Positions 33,111-43,039 of a stretch of 64,000 bases of DNA are shown piece after piece. The position numbers and the translations under genes are program-made. The stretch is taken from NCBI RefSeq assembly GCF_023155095.1, contig NZ_JAKNDA010000002.1, forward strand, positions 1 to 64,000. Reading direction: 5' to 3'. Origin of the DNA: Idiomarina aminovorans (GTDB taxonomy: Bacteria > Pseudomonadota > Gammaproteobacteria > Enterobacterales > Alteromonadaceae). Every line of letters starts with the position of its first letter. The first letter of the stretch is position 1. Under the pieces are notes generated by a model that made no database searches, was not told the origin of the DNA, and saw only the letters and a program-made list of their open reading frames with translations.

Positions 33111-34133
33111 TCAGGCAAAGGCATTGAGCCATTGTTTAAACAGCGTAATAAAACGCTTCAATTGCTCGCGGGTAACATCCAAATGGCACACCAGCCGCAG
33201 CTTTTGTCCGCCGGGCAGTTTAATGTCATGTTCTGCCATAAGTTCTCGTAAGTTATCGGCGGATAACGAATCGGGCAACTCAATAAAGGTCATATTGGTG
33301 CCCGAATAGCGAACACCAGCGTCAGTACCAGCAAGCAATTCTGAAAGTTGCTCAGCCAACCACGCCGCGTTCTCATGGTCTTCCTGAATGCGCTCAAACT
33401 GATGCGTTAAGGCGTAATCAATAGCAACGGCTACAAACCCAGCCTGACGCATACCGCCGCCAACCATTTTGCGCCAACGCCGGGCTCGCGCAATGAGCTC
33501 TTTTGAGCCGGCTAATAACGAACCAATAGGTGCGCCGAGGCCTTTTGAACAACACAAAGACACACTGTCAAAAGGTGCTGCAAGTTCTGCCATGCTGCGA
33601 CCGCTGGCAACCGCGGCATTCGGTAAACGGGCGCCGTCTAAGTGCATTGATAAACCATTCTGATCGGCCAGAGTACGCGCTTTATCGAAATAGGCTTGAT
33701 CAATTAATTGCCCGGCATGAGTATTTTCAAAGGCCAACAAACGTGTAATGGGAAAGTGCGGGTCGTTCGGTTTTATCCGTTTTTTAATGGTGTCCAGGGA
33801 CAAACTACCGTCAGCTTCTACTTCAATGGTTTGTGGTACAATGCTACCCAAAACCGCTGCGCCGCCAGCCTCGTAGCGATAAGTGTGATATTCCTGACCG
33901 ACAATGTACTCTTCGCTGTTACGACAGTGGCTCATTAGTCCCAGCAAATTACTTTGGGTACCGGAGCTGCATAGTAAGGCGTCTTCTTTGCCGAGTAATT
34001 CAGCGACTCGCTTCTCCAGCGCGTTAATGGAAGGGTCTTCACCATAGACATCATCACCAACGTTGGCATTGGCTATAGCGGTGCGCATAGCAGCGCTGGG
34101 AAGGGTTACGGTATCACTGCGTAAATCCAGCAT
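33111..34133 (-). CDS. ltaE: Low-specificity L-threonine aldolase
   Basis: PLP enzyme (340 residues) that splits threonine and allo-threonine to glycine and acetaldehyde. It begins LDLRSDTVTLPS, has GDDVYGEDPSINALE near 28, the LHLDGARLPNA segment (about 165-175) and the PLP lysine in SLCCSKGLGAPIGS near 200. An upstream in-frame extension to 34421 has no homologous look; ATG 34133 has AGAAGAGGC before it. Divergent from the cysteine/cystathionine synthase gene. Confidence 0.9.
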   Translation of the reverse strand: MLDLRSDTVTLPSAAMRTAIANANVGDDVYGEDPSINALEKRVAELLGKEDALLCSSGTQSNLLGLMSHCRNSEEYIVGQEYHTYRYEAGGAAVLGSIVPQTIEVEADGSLSLDTIKKRIKPNDPHFPITRLLAFENTHAGQLIDQAYFDKARTLADQNGLSMHLDGARLPNAAVASGRSMAELAAPFDSVSLCCSKGLGAPIGSLLAGSKELIARARRWRKMVGGGMRQAGFVAVAIDYALTHQFERIQEDHENAAWLAEQLSELLAGTDAGVRYSGTNMTFIELPDSLSADNLRELMAEHDIKLPGGQKLRLVCHLDVTREQLKRFITLFKQWLNAFA

Positions 34134-34262
34134 AACAGCCTCTTCTGGGGGTGAGTTATAATCACTATTATCCGGTTCCTTAGCCCAAGGTTGTTTAACG
34201 GGCTCAGTCAAGGGATAATGCTCCGATATTGAACCAGACACTCGACAACAAAGCGAGCCAAT

Positions 34263-35228
34263 ATGAAAGTTTTTAATAATGTAATAGAAATGGTCGGTAA
34301 TACTCCCATGTTGAAAGTTACTAATATGGATACCGGCCCGTGCGAGTTGTATTTTAAGCTCGAATTGCAGAACCCGGGTGGTTCTATCAAAGATCGTATT
34401 GCGGTGGAAATGGTTGAGCAAGCCGAGAAGCAGGGTAAATTAAAGCCGGGCGATACCATTATTGAGGCTACTGCCGGTAATACAGGATTAGGTCTGGCGC
34501 TTGTGGCAGCGGGTAAAGGCTATCCGCTCAAAATTGTTATGCCGGACAAAATGAGTCAGGAAAAAGTTAACAACCTGCGCGCGATGGGTGCAGAAGTCGT
34601 ACAAACTCGCTCTGATGTGCAAAAAGGTCACCCTGAGTATTATCAGGATATGGCGGCACGTATGGCAGAAGAAAATGGCTACTACTACGTAAATCAATTT
34701 GAAAACCCGGCAAACGTAGACGCCCACTACAAAACTACGGGCCCTGAAATGTGGGAACAAATGGATGGCAAAATGGATGCATTCGTTTGTGGTGTTGGTT
34801 CAGGTGGCACCTTAACCGGTGTTGGCCGTTATTTACGTGAACAAAATAGTAACATGGATTTGGTTTTAGCCGATCCGGCGGGTTCTATTTTAGAGCCGCT
34901 GGTTAACCGCAACGAAGAAATAGAAGCCGGCAGTTGGCTTGCTGAAGGCATTGGTGAAGATTTTATCCCGACGATTTGCGATCTCAAACTGGCCAATACC
35001 GCGTTCGCCATTCCTGATAAAGAAGGTATGCAAACCGCACGTCAGGTACTGGAAAAAGAAGGCCTTATGGTCGGTTCATCCAGTGGCTACTTAATTGCCG
35101 CGGCGTTGCGCTATTGCCAACAACAAACCGAGCCAAAACGTGTAGTTACTCTGGCGTGTGACACCGGTAACCGGTATTTATCCAAGCTGTTTAACGACGA
35201 CTGGATGCGTTCTCAAAACTTGCTGTAA
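34263..35228 (+). CDS. Cystathionine beta-synthase/cysteine synthase family PLP enzyme
   Basis: Fold type II PLP enzyme (321 residues). PLP lysine in NPGGSIKDRIA (about 41), phosphate loop GNTGLGLAL near 80, and GSGGTLTGVGRYL near 178. It lacks CBS-pair regulatory domains. Because the next gene is a cystathionine gamma-lyase type enzyme, the likely job is cystathionine beta-synthase in reverse transsulfuration (homocysteine + serine to cystathionine), although cysteine synthase B activity cannot be excluded by sequence. Confidence 0.82.
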   Translation: MKVFNNVIEMVGNTPMLKVTNMDTGPCELYFKLELQNPGGSIKDRIAVEMVEQAEKQGKLKPGDTIIEATAGNTGLGLALVAAGKGYPLKIVMPDKMSQEKVNNLRAMGAEVVQTRSDVQKGHPEYYQDMAARMAEENGYYYVNQFENPANVDAHYKTTGPEMWEQMDGKMDAFVCGVGSGGTLTGVGRYLREQNSNMDLVLADPAGSILEPLVNRNEEIEAGSWLAEGIGEDFIPTICDLKLANTAFAIPDKEGMQTARQVLEKEGLMVGSSSGYLIAAALRYCQQQTEPKRVVTLACDTGNRYLSKLFNDDWMRSQNLL

Positions 35229-35257
35229 CGCTTGTTGTAAATTAAGGAACCTTAATA

Positions 35258-36430
35258 ATGGCAAATGAAAAAACAATGAAATTCGCGACGCGCGCTATTC
35301 ATGGCGGGCAGTCGCCGGAGCCAGTTACCGGTGCGGTAATGCCTCCCATTTTTACCAGCTCTACTTATGCTCAGGAAAGTCCGGGTCAGCACAAAGGGTT
35401 TGAATATTCGCGTTCACACAACCCGACTCGTTTCGCCTGGGAACGTTCTATTGCGTCTCTGGAAGGCGGTAAGCAAGGTTTGGCTTTCGCTTCCGGTATG
35501 GCGGCAACCTCGACCATTCTTGAATTGTTAGACAGCGGCGATCACATCGTTGCTATGGACGACCTTTACGGCGGCAGCTTCCGTTTGTTCGATAAAGTTC
35601 GTGGGCGTTCAGCGGGTTTGCAGTTTTCTTATGTAGATTTGGCGGATTTAAACGAAGTTGAAGCCAACATCAAAGACAATACCCGCATGATTTGGGTAGA
35701 AACACCCAGCAACCCAATGCTGAAGCTGGTCGACATTGAAGCCATTGTAAAATTGGCGAAGAAAAAGAACCCGGATATTATTGTTGTAGTGGATAACACT
35801 TTTGCTACGCCATTTAACCAGCGTCCGCTGGAAATGGGCGCGGATATGGTCATGCATTCAGCGACCAAATACTTAAACGGCCATTCCGATATGGTTGGTG
35901 GTATTGCGGTTGTTGGCGACAACGACGACTTGGTTGAGCGCATGTTGTTTTTACAGAACTCCGCTGGTGCCATTGCCGGTCCGTTTGACTCGTATCTTGC
36001 GCTGCGCGGCGTGAAGACGCTGGCATTGCGTATGCGTCATCACAACGAAGCGGCAATGGAATTAGCCAAGTGGCTTGAACAACACCCGAAAGTAGAAAAA
36101 GTTATTTATCCCGGGCTTGAAAGCCACCCTCAGCATGATTTGGCGAAAAAGCAGATGCAGGGTTTCGGTGGCATGATTTCTATTTTGCTGAAAGGTGATT
36201 TGGAAGCAGCACGCAAATTCCTGGAATCGGTAGAAGTGTTTGCGCTGGCCGAAAGCTTAGGTGGCGTTGAATCACTGATTGAACATCCGGCTATTATGAC
36301 GCATGCCTCGGTTCCAAAAGAAAATCGTGAGAAGTTAGGCATTCTGGATAACTTTGTACGGGTGTCTGTTGGTATAGAAGATCTGAATGATCTGAAAGCT
36401 GACTTAGACAAGGCGTTGAACGCGTTTTAA
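35258..36430 (+). CDS. Cystathionine gamma-lyase/synthase family PLP enzyme
   Basis: Cys/Met metabolism PLP enzyme of 390 residues. Family motifs: FEYSRSHNPTRFAWE near 50, VETPSNPMLKLVDI near 147, PLP lysine in MHSATKYLNGHSDMVGG near 203, and SLGGVESLIEHPAIMTH near 325. The upstream CBS-type gene favours a gamma-lyase role, making cysteine from cystathionine. 29 bp gap and AAGGAA ribosome site point to one operon. A strong terminator follows. Confidence 0.85.
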   Translation: MANEKTMKFATRAIHGGQSPEPVTGAVMPPIFTSSTYAQESPGQHKGFEYSRSHNPTRFAWERSIASLEGGKQGLAFASGMAATSTILELLDSGDHIVAMDDLYGGSFRLFDKVRGRSAGLQFSYVDLADLNEVEANIKDNTRMIWVETPSNPMLKLVDIEAIVKLAKKKNPDIIVVVDNTFATPFNQRPLEMGADMVMHSATKYLNGHSDMVGGIAVVGDNDDLVERMLFLQNSAGAIAGPFDSYLALRGVKTLALRMRHHNEAAMELAKWLEQHPKVEKVIYPGLESHPQHDLAKKQMQGFGGMISILLKGDLEAARKFLESVEVFALAESLGGVESLIEHPAIMTHASVPKENREKLGILDNFVRVSVGIEDLNDLKADLDKALNAF

Positions 36431-36465
36431 TCGTTACTAACGATTAAGAGCATGACGCTTAATAT

Positions 36466-36493
36466 AAAAAGCCGGCCATTGAGCCGGCTTTTT
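36466..36493 (+). terminator. Rho-independent terminator
   Basis: AAAAAGCCGGC/GCCGGCTTTTT with a 6-base loop; classical structure 36 bp after the cystathionine gamma-lyase gene. Confidence 0.9.
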
Positions 36494-36630
36494 GCTCTCT
36501 ATTTCAATAGCTTATACAAAGTTTTACACTTTCGTCATAATTGAGTAAAGTTAGACAAGTCAGTAAAAACTGATCGAAAACAAAAATAAAAACGCAAAAG
36601 CGTTGCATAAAAAACGAGAAGGAAAGACTT

Positions 36631-36861
36631 ATGCTATTGAGCCTCATGGTACTCCAAGGACTCGTAGCCGCTCTATTGTTTTATACTTTAGTGGGTCGGC
36701 ATCAGAAGCAACCACTGTGGAATTTGTTAGCGGTTTTAACCGCTGGTTTTATTCCGCCGCTTAACTGGGCACTGTTGGTGTTCGCTATTGGTGTCAGAAT
36801 GTGGCGTCGTTCGTCGCAAACCAAAGCAACACAAAACATAACGGCAAAACTGAGTCATTGA
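36631..36861 (+). CDS. Hypothetical small membrane protein
   Basis: 76 residues, with two hydrophobic helices (about 2-20 and 30-57) separated by a short basic loop (GRHQKQP) and ended by a basic Arg/Ser/Lys tail, so the C-terminus should face the cytoplasm. AGAAGGAAAG is a strong ribosome site before ATG 36631. I do not recognise the family. Confidence 0.65.
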   Translation: MLLSLMVLQGLVAALLFYTLVGRHQKQPLWNLLAVLTAGFIPPLNWALLVFAIGVRMWRRSSQTKATQNITAKLSH

Positions 36862-36907
36862 AGCTGTCACCAGCAGCTGTCATTAGTAAATAAGGCAATT
36901 TAGCAGT

Positions 36908-37339
36908 ATGTCAGATACCACCAAAATACGGCCTTTTCATTTAGCTATTCCGGTCAGCTCACTGGATAATGCCCGGGCGTTTTATGGGAAGGTACTTGGG
37001 CTTACTCAAGGGCGCAGCAGTGATGAATGGATAGACTGGAATTTTTTTGGTCACCAGTTTGTCACGCATGTAGCACCCGATGTCGCTGGCTTAAAAAACC
37101 ACAGTGGTGTCGACGGTCATTCAGTTCCGGTTCCGCATTTCGGAGTTGTACTGCTACGTGATGACTGGGAAGCGCTGGCTGAGCGCGTAAAAGCGGCTGG
37201 TATTGAGTTTGTGATAGAACCTTACATTCGCTTCAAAGGTAAACCGGGTGAGCAGGGCACCATGTTTTTCTACGATTATTGCGGTAATGCGTTAGAATTC
37301 AAAACCTTTAACGATGACAGCCATATTTTCGCGACCTAA
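36908..37339 (+). CDS. VOC family (glyoxalase/dioxygenase-like) protein
   Basis: The 143-residue product has paired beta-alpha-beta-beta-beta units of the vicinal oxygen chelate fold. [23 protein letters not shown] near the start gives a metal His, and later His/Glu ligands are in VPHFGVVL and GNALEFKTF. The substrate is unknown; family members include dioxygenases, isomerases and resistance proteins. The end overlaps the convergent dehydratase gene by 4 bp. Confidence 0.8.
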   Translation: MSDTTKIRPFHLAIPVSSLDNARAFYGKVLGLTQGRSSDEWIDWNFFGHQFVTHVAPDVAGLKNHSGVDGHSVPVPHFGVVLLRDDWEALAERVKAAGIEFVIEPYIRFKGKPGEQGTMFFYDYCGNALEFKTFNDDSHIFAT

Positions 37340-38304
37340 GCGAACGACCTGCGCAGCTTCTCGCTTTGCGGCTGCGCTGCAACATTACCTCCACTTAAAA
37401 CCAGACCCACTCGTTTGCCTTCAAACAACGTTTTATTTTGTATTACGGCGGCTAAGGCAATAGCCGATGAAGGCTCCACGATAATTTTCAGATGATGCCA
37501 AATGAGCTGCATGGCTTTTAAAGTATCCTCATCTCTTAGCATCAAAATTTCACTAATACGCTTTTGAATAATAGCAAAGGGCCGTTCGCCAATTTGTGTG
37601 AGCAAGCCATCGCAAAGACTTTTAGCGGGCAAAGCAGGTTGTCGTTTCCCTGCTTTTAGTGATAACCAGGTATCGTTAGCCAGTTCCGGCTCCGCGCCGA
37701 AAACTTGTATATCGGTCTCCTCACAGGCAAGGCAAGCGCCCGATAATAAACCGCCGCCGCCTAAAGGGGTGATCACTGCATCCAGCCCGTCAGTCTGTTC
37801 CAGCAGCTCAAGTGTTGCTGTCCCCTGCCCGGTAATAATATCGGCATGATCATAAGGAGGAATAAAATGGCTTTCGCCTTCTGACTGCCACTTGCTAACA
37901 ATGGCTTCGCGCGCTGCCATGCCGGGCTCTATATCGGTAATATTGGCACCGCCGGCTTCTATATTTTGTCGTTTTACGGCTGGCGCGTTAGTAGGAACGC
38001 CGACCTTAACGGTAACGCCGAGGGCTTTACCGGCATGCGCTAAGGCTGCACCATGGTTACCTGACGAGACGGTAATAACACCGTGGCGGCGTTGTTCCGT
38101 GGAGAGTTTCAATAAGGCGTTAGTGGCGCCCCGGAACTTAAAGGCCCCGGTGCGTTGCAGATTTTCACACTTGAAAAATAATTTGCAGCCGAGCTGTTGG
38201 TTTAACTGAGGGTTGGTTAACACTGGTGTTTTAACGATATAGCTATTGATTCTCTGTTGCGCCTGTACAACATCGGCATAGCAGGTAAGCGATAACTTCG
38301 GCAT
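37336..38304 (-). CDS. Threonine/serine dehydratase (short PLP type)
   Basis: Fold type II PLP enzyme of 322 residues with the lysine motif [14 protein letters not shown] (about 49-62), [10 protein letters not shown] near 78 and GGGGLLSG near 178. No ACT-type regulatory domain, so it is a catabolic threonine dehydratase or a serine racemase-like enzyme rather than biosynthetic IlvA. The ATG at 38304 has GAGGG upstream; the start at 38349 overlaps the promoter of yjaG. Confidence 0.82.
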   Translation of the reverse strand: MPKLSLTCYADVVQAQQRINSYIVKTPVLTNPQLNQQLGCKLFFKCENLQRTGAFKFRGATNALLKLSTEQRRHGVITVSSGNHGAALAHAGKALGVTVKVGVPTNAPAVKRQNIEAGGANITDIEPGMAAREAIVSKWQSEGESHFIPPYDHADIITGQGTATLELLEQTDGLDAVITPLGGGGLLSGACLACEETDIQVFGAEPELANDTWLSLKAGKRQPALPAKSLCDGLLTQIGERPFAIIQKRISEILMLRDEDTLKAMQLIWHHLKIIVEPSSAIALAAVIQNKTLFEGKRVGLVLSGGNVAAQPQSEKLRRSFA

Positions 38305-38365
38305 AATACGGCCCTCAATAAATAAAACGACACAGTGATAAGCATACACTGTCTGGAGCCAGAAC

Positions 38366-38974
38366 GTGAGTCAACTCGATACCTTTCAGCGCATACGCCA
38401 ACTGCCGCAAGAACAACAAATTGTGATGGCGTTATACTTGTGTGAACGCATGGTTCCGAACTACGACTTCTTTCACCAGTTAACCGGCTTTGGTGACAGC
38501 AAGCCCTTGCACGGTACCTTAAACGCTTGCTGGGACTGGATCGCGAACCCTAAAAAAACCAAGGTAAACTTTTCTCGTTGGCAGGAGAAGGTTGATGAGC
38601 AAACGCCCAGTGAGCATGGGCATGACATGTTAGGTGTTTATCCTGCAATGGATGCCTGTACCGCTCTGAGTACCCTATTGCAGGGCTTGTTGGACGATAA
38701 TGCCGCCAACTTCCTTGACGTGGCTAAAATATCCCAGGCCAGTGTGGCGAAGTTTATTGAACTTAATGACGCCGAGGCAGTGGGCACTGAAGAGTTAAAA
38801 GAGCACGTTCAGAACCATGAGCTGATGGAGTACGAAATTGCCATTCAGCAGGCCATGATCAATTTCCTTGAGCAACAGCCTGCGGTTAACCGTGCATTAG
38901 TCAGTCAGCTTAAAATGATGCTTAAAGACGAGGGGGTGTCGAATCTTGGTCTGGCTTTGGACGCTGAAGAATAG
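38366..38974 (+). CDS. yjaG: YjaG family protein (DUF416)
   Basis: 202-residue conserved cytoplasmic protein of unknown function found in many gammaproteobacteria. Family features include LPQEQQIVMALYLCERMVPNY near the start, NACWDWI near 56 and DACTALSTLLQGLL near 97. It starts at GTG 38366 with CTGGAG upstream and is divergent from the dehydratase. Its last 53 bp overlap the end of the DUF1145 gene on the other strand. Confidence 0.85.
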   Translation: MSQLDTFQRIRQLPQEQQIVMALYLCERMVPNYDFFHQLTGFGDSKPLHGTLNACWDWIANPKKTKVNFSRWQEKVDEQTPSEHGHDMLGVYPAMDACTALSTLLQGLLDDNAANFLDVAKISQASVAKFIELNDAEAVGTEELKEHVQNHELMEYEIAIQQAMINFLEQQPAVNRALVSQLKMMLKDEGVSNLGLALDAEE

Positions 38975-39224
38975 ACAGCCAGGCAAAAATACCGAACGCC
39001 AGAATTTGCCAACTGTCGCCTTTGCGCCAAGGGTATAACTCTTTCATGGTGGCAACAAAAATGCCGAGTAACAGCAAATGCGTGATAATCACAATGGCTA
39101 ATAACAGGCTGAGCAAACCAATGGATTGAGTGCTTAGCTCGCCGTTTGCACCGGCAAGCAGAGCAAAAAGGCCTAGCCATATAAGGGCAAAAACAACTTT
39201 GCCGGCAATAATAATAACTTTCAT
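38922..39224 (-). CDS. DUF1145 family membrane protein (YhhL-like)
   Basis: 100-residue inner-membrane protein with three hydrophobic helices (about 5-25, 33-58 and 72-86). The family commonly lies just after rsmD, as here, with a 4-bp overlap. MKELYPWRKGDSWQIL near residue 60 is typical. Function unknown. Confidence 0.82.
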   Translation of the reverse strand: MKVIIIAGKVVFALIWLGLFALLAGANGELSTQSIGLLSLLLAIVIITHLLLLGIFVATMKELYPWRKGDSWQILAFGIFAWLSILQRPKPDQDSTPPRL

Positions 39225-39802
39225 GCTATGTCCTTAGTCAGTAAGCGAAAGCAAACTTGTCCGTGTGTCTTTTCTTTAGTGACACGCCAGTTTGCTGGTA
39301 ATTTTAACGGCCATTCTTTTTCGGTTTCCAGATAAACGGTGTTGTCTGCTGCCAGCCAATTTCCTTGATCCAGCAGTTGTAACGTTCTATCGGCCAGCCC
39401 TTGACGAAATGGCGGGTCGATAAAAACCATGTCATAGGGTGTTGCTGATTGTGTTTCGAGCCAGCCTAAAGCTTCGTACGTGATAACTTCAACAACCTCG
39501 GTCTTTAACAGCGTCACATTATTTTGCAGTTGTTGGCTAACGGAGTTTACTGCTTCCACCAGAGTCACCCGAGCCGCACCGCGCGATGCCGCTTCAAAGC
39601 CTAAGCTGCCGCTGCCGGCAAATAAATCCAGTACCCGGGCGTCGCTGATATCCCATTGCAGCCAGTTGAAAAGGGTTTCGCGAACCCGGTCGGTGGTAGG
39701 ACGTAAGCCCGGGCTGTCAGCAACCGGTAAACGTCGGCCCCGCCATTGTCCGCCAATAATTCGATAGTCGCCGCTGGCGCTTGTCTGGCGTTTTTTTCTC
39801 AC
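39221..39802 (-). CDS. rsmD: 16S rRNA (guanine(966)-N(2))-methyltransferase
   Basis: SAM-dependent methylase of 193 residues that modifies m2G966 in 30S particles. Motifs: RIIGGQWRGRRLPV near 13, DRVRETLFNWL near 38, DLFAGSGSLGFEAASRGA near 59 (SAM site) and the catalytic DPPFRQG near 132. Divergent from ftsY, the common arrangement in gammaproteobacteria. Confidence 0.93.
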   Translation of the reverse strand: MRKKRQTSASGDYRIIGGQWRGRRLPVADSPGLRPTTDRVRETLFNWLQWDISDARVLDLFAGSGSLGFEAASRGAARVTLVEAVNSVSQQLQNNVTLLKTEVVEVITYEALGWLETQSATPYDMVFIDPPFRQGLADRTLQLLDQGNWLAADNTVYLETEKEWPLKLPANWRVTKEKTHGQVCFRLLTKDIA

Positions 39803-39905
39803 TCTGTGGCTTCCTTTATTCAGACCGTCGTCAGTTTGTTAACGGCATGGTAAACTAAAGCCTATAGTTTAACGATTCCTGCGTGTCAGTTCCAAGGAAA
39901 CCAAT

Positions 39906-41228
39906 ATGTCGATGTTTTCGCTGTTTAAGAAGAAGCGTAATGAGAAGGCACCTGAAGCCAAAGAAAAGAAAGAAGATGCGGTAGTAGAAGAACAGGAGCA
40001 GCCAGAGTCTGAATCAGAAACGAAGCCGGAGTCGGAAGTTAAGCCGGAACCCGAACATCAGACTGAGCTGGCACCTGAACCAACTGAGAGGCGCGAAGAA
40101 TTACCCAGTGCCGCAGATGACTGTGCGCAAGTGACAGCAGAATCACATGCGGCAAAATACGCTCCCGAAGCGAAAGAAGCGGCTCAACCTGAACCGGTTG
40201 CCGAGCCTGAGCCCATAGTCGAAGAAACGCCAGAATCTAAGCCAGAACCAGAAGCCGCACCAAAAGAGAAAGGCGAAAAGAAAGGTTTCTGGGCACGACT
40301 AACCCAGGGCTTACGCAGAACTTCCGGCTCTATTGGCTCCGGTCTTATTGGCGTATTTCGCGGTAAGAAAATTGATGACGACCTGTTCGAAGAACTGGAA
40401 ACACAGTTGTTAATGGCTGACCTGGGGGTGGCAACCACCACCAAAATTATCGATAACCTGACAAAGCAGGCTGACCGTAAGCAGTTAAAAGACGCAGAAG
40501 CGTTGTACGAATTGCTGCAGGAGCAGTTAGCCGAGATTCTGAAACCGGTCGACAAGCGTCTGGAAATACCCGAGTCCGACTCGCCCTATGTCATTTTAAT
40601 GACCGGTGTGAACGGTGTGGGCAAAACCACCACCATTGGCAAGCTTGCCAAGCAGTTTAAAGCCGAAGGTAAATCGGTGATGCTGGCGGCGGGGGATACT
40701 TTCCGTGCTGCGGCGGTTGAGCAATTGCAGGTGTGGGGCGAACGTAATGATATTCCGGTTATTGCTCAGCATACCGGGGCTGACAGCGCCTCTGTATTGT
40801 ATGACGCCTTGCAGGCAGCGAAGGCGCGAGACGTCGACGTACTGATTGCCGATACCGCCGGCCGCTTACAAAATAAAGCGAACTTAATGGAAGAGTTGAA
40901 AAAGCTGGTTCGCGTAATGAAAAAACTCGATCCGGAAGCACCGCATGAAGTGATGCTGACCCTGGATGCCGGCACCGGTCAAAATGCGATGAGTCAGGCA
41001 AAACTCTTTACCGAAGCGGTAGGGGTATCGGGTATTGTGATGACCAAACTGGATGGTACGGCAAAAGGCGGTGTGATATTTGCGGTAGCGGATCAATTCG
41101 CTATTCCGATTCGTTATATTGGTGTTGGTGAAAGTTTAGAAGATTTACGTCCATTTGTAGCAAAAGACTTTATAGCGGCGCTATTTGACCGTAACGTAGA
41201 GGAATCAGAACAAACCACAGCGAGCTAA
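39906..41228 (+). CDS. ftsY: Signal recognition particle receptor FtsY
   Basis: SRP GTPase receptor that docks ribosome-SRP complexes at the membrane. The 440-residue product has a long acidic Glu/Pro/Lys-rich N-terminal A domain (about 1-120), then an amphipathic membrane-targeting region, N domain and G domain with TGVNGVGKTTTIGKLA (about 233), DTAGRLQ near 318 and TKLDGTAKGG near 378. First gene of the ftsY-ftsE-ftsX cluster, 2 bp from ftsE. Confidence 0.95.
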   Translation: MSMFSLFKKKRNEKAPEAKEKKEDAVVEEQEQPESESETKPESEVKPEPEHQTELAPEPTERREELPSAADDCAQVTAESHAAKYAPEAKEAAQPEPVAEPEPIVEETPESKPEPEAAPKEKGEKKGFWARLTQGLRRTSGSIGSGLIGVFRGKKIDDDLFEELETQLLMADLGVATTTKIIDNLTKQADRKQLKDAEALYELLQEQLAEILKPVDKRLEIPESDSPYVILMTGVNGVGKTTTIGKLAKQFKAEGKSVMLAAGDTFRAAAVEQLQVWGERNDIPVIAQHTGADSASVLYDALQAAKARDVDVLIADTAGRLQNKANLMEELKKLVRVMKKLDPEAPHEVMLTLDAGTGQNAMSQAKLFTEAVGVSGIVMTKLDGTAKGGVIFAVADQFAIPIRYIGVGESLEDLRPFVAKDFIAALFDRNVEESEQTTAS

Positions 41229-41230
41229 TC

Positions 41231-41908
41231 ATGATCCGCTTTGAGCAAGTCAGTAAAACTTACCGGGGAGGCCATCAGGCGTTAAGCCACGTGGACTTTC
41301 ATGTGCAGCCGGGCGAAATGGCATTTTTAACCGGCCATTCCGGTGCGGGTAAAAGTACTTTGCTTAAACTGATTAGCTTAATGGAAAGGCCAACCGCAGG
41401 CCGGGTACTGATTAACGGGCACGACCTGCGCAAAATTAAACCTGCGCAAGTGCCTTATGTACGCCGTGACATTGGTATGATTTTTCAAGATCACCGTTTG
41501 CTGATGGATAAAACCATTTTTGATAACGTGGCGTTGCCTTTAATTATAGAAGGTTACAGCGTGCAAGAAGCCCGCAAACGGGTGGTTGCGGCACTGGAAA
41601 AAGTCGGTATAGCGGACAAAGCAAAACATTATCCGTATATGCTGTCCGGCGGCGAACAGCAACGTGTCGGTATTGCCCGCGCCATTGTCACAAAGCCGCC
41701 TTTGCTGCTGGCGGATGAGCCTACCGGTAATCTGGATCCTAAATTATCGATGGAAATTATTCGCTTATTTGAAGAATTTAATAAAGTGGGTGTTGCGGTA
41801 TTAATAGCAACTCATGATTTAGGGCTGATTGCACGCCTGCGTTACCGCACCTTAACCTTAAAAGACGGACGTATGATTAATGATGGTCTGGAGGACGGTG
41901 AACTATGA
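41231..41908 (+). CDS. ftsE: Cell division ATP-binding protein FtsE
   Basis: ABC ATPase of 225 residues that works with FtsX at the divisome to drive peptidoglycan hydrolase activation through EnvC. Walker [10 protein letters not shown] (about 35-43), Q-loop MIFQDHRLL near 85, signature LSGGEQQRV near 139, Walker [13 protein letters not shown] near 160. The D-loop and H-loop (ATHD) are intact. It overlaps ftsX by ATGA. Confidence 0.95.
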   Translation: MIRFEQVSKTYRGGHQALSHVDFHVQPGEMAFLTGHSGAGKSTLLKLISLMERPTAGRVLINGHDLRKIKPAQVPYVRRDIGMIFQDHRLLMDKTIFDNVALPLIIEGYSVQEARKRVVAALEKVGIADKAKHYPYMLSGGEQQRVGIARAIVTKPPLLLADEPTGNLDPKLSMEIIRLFEEFNKVGVAVLIATHDLGLIARLRYRTLTLKDGRMINDGLEDGEL

Positions 41909-42894
41909 GTTTATTGTTCCGTAATCGCAGCATCGAGAAAGGTGCCAGTAGTCGCGGGCGCTTGCCCTGGTGGCGCCGTTTAATTATGGTGCCGGTGCAT
42001 CACGCTCAGCAGGCAATAGCCAGCTTAGGCGAGTTGTGGCGTAACCCGTTTGCTTCGTTTATGACCATGGCGGTGCTGGGACTGAGCCTGACTTTACCGT
42101 CATCGCTTTATGTTCTGGTAAAAAATACCAGCACTATTGCCGATAACTGGCAGCAAGCCTCCGAAGTGACCTTGTTTTTAAGAAAGGACTTGCAGCAATC
42201 TGAAATTGACACACTAAAAACCCAGACCGAACTCTCAGAGGGCGTTAAGTCCGTAACGTTAATTCCGAAAGAGCAGGGGTTAAAAGAATTTAAAACGCAG
42301 TCTGGTTTTGGCGAAACGCTGGATTATTTGTCGTCAAACCCATTGCCCGATGTTTTGGTCGTAATTCCGGCGGAATCGCATCGCTCACCTCAACGTGCCG
42401 AAGAATTACTCAACCGGCTGGAAAAGCAGCGTGAAGTAGCTTACGCAAAAATGGACTTAGACTGGCTTAATCGCCTACAGGGTATTCTCAATTTAATTGA
42501 AGACATTTTGGGTGCTCTGGCTGTGGTGCTTTGCTTGTCAGTAGTGCTTATTGTTGGCAATACAATTCGATTAAATATTCTTTCTAAGCGTGACGAAATT
42601 ATGGTGATGAAGCTGGTTGGGGCTACTAACGCCTTTATTCAGCGGCCGTTTCTATACACTGGGGTATGGTACGGAATTATTGGTGGATTGGTAGCCTTTT
42701 TGGCAACAGCGTTGTTGATCTGGTGGGTCGAAAGCGCCGTAGTAGAATTGACGGAACTCTACGAAACGCCGTTTCAACTAAACGGTCTGACCTTAGGCGA
42801 ATTATTGATTGTATGGTTGGTTGCTGTTGGGTTAGGTTTAGCCGGTTCTTATTTGGCTGTAAGACGTCACATACAGAGCATTGAACCTGAATAA
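41905..42894 (+). CDS. ftsX: Cell division membrane protein FtsX
   Basis: Four-helix inner-membrane protein (329 residues) with a cytoplasmic N-terminus, TM1 near 53-72, a large periplasmic domain about 75-195 which recruits EnvC, and TM2-4 near 207-228, 252-275 and 301-320. SKRDEIMVMKLVGATNAFI (about 227-245) is the family hallmark. EnvC itself is encoded 2 kb downstream on the other strand. Confidence 0.93.
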   Translation: MSLLFRNRSIEKGASSRGRLPWWRRLIMVPVHHAQQAIASLGELWRNPFASFMTMAVLGLSLTLPSSLYVLVKNTSTIADNWQQASEVTLFLRKDLQQSEIDTLKTQTELSEGVKSVTLIPKEQGLKEFKTQSGFGETLDYLSSNPLPDVLVVIPAESHRSPQRAEELLNRLEKQREVAYAKMDLDWLNRLQGILNLIEDILGALAVVLCLSVVLIVGNTIRLNILSKRDEIMVMKLVGATNAFIQRPFLYTGVWYGIIGGLVAFLATALLIWWVESAVVELTELYETPFQLNGLTLGELLIVWLVAVGLGLAGSYLAVRRHIQSIEPE

Positions 42895-42960
42895 AATAGG
42901 GTTGCGAAAGCTATAGGCTTAGTTATACTAAATTACCTGATCAACAACGATCATAATAGA

Positions 42961-42990
42961 ACTTTTAGACTCAAAAAGGGTCTTAAAAGC
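42961..42990 (+). promoter_or_regulatory. Inverted repeat upstream of rpoH
   Basis: ACTTTTAGAC and GTCTTAAAAGC pair with one bulge around a short loop, 50 bp before the rpoH start. Could be a terminator of ftsX or part of the 5' untranslated region of rpoH; evidence is only the symmetry. Confidence 0.3.
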
Positions 42991-43039
42991 TGGCTGAAAA
43001 GCAGTAATTTAAGTCGGTATTTTAAGTAGAGGTTGTTAA

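Noticed and set aside
34134-34421. Longer N-terminus for threonine aldolase
   Set aside because: The extension overlaps the divergent gene and has no family similarity; the internal ATG has a good ribosome site and the family N-terminus.
39940-40270. Repetitive GAA/CCA-rich tract
   Set aside because: It is the acidic Glu/Pro-rich A domain of FtsY, variable and repetitive in most species.
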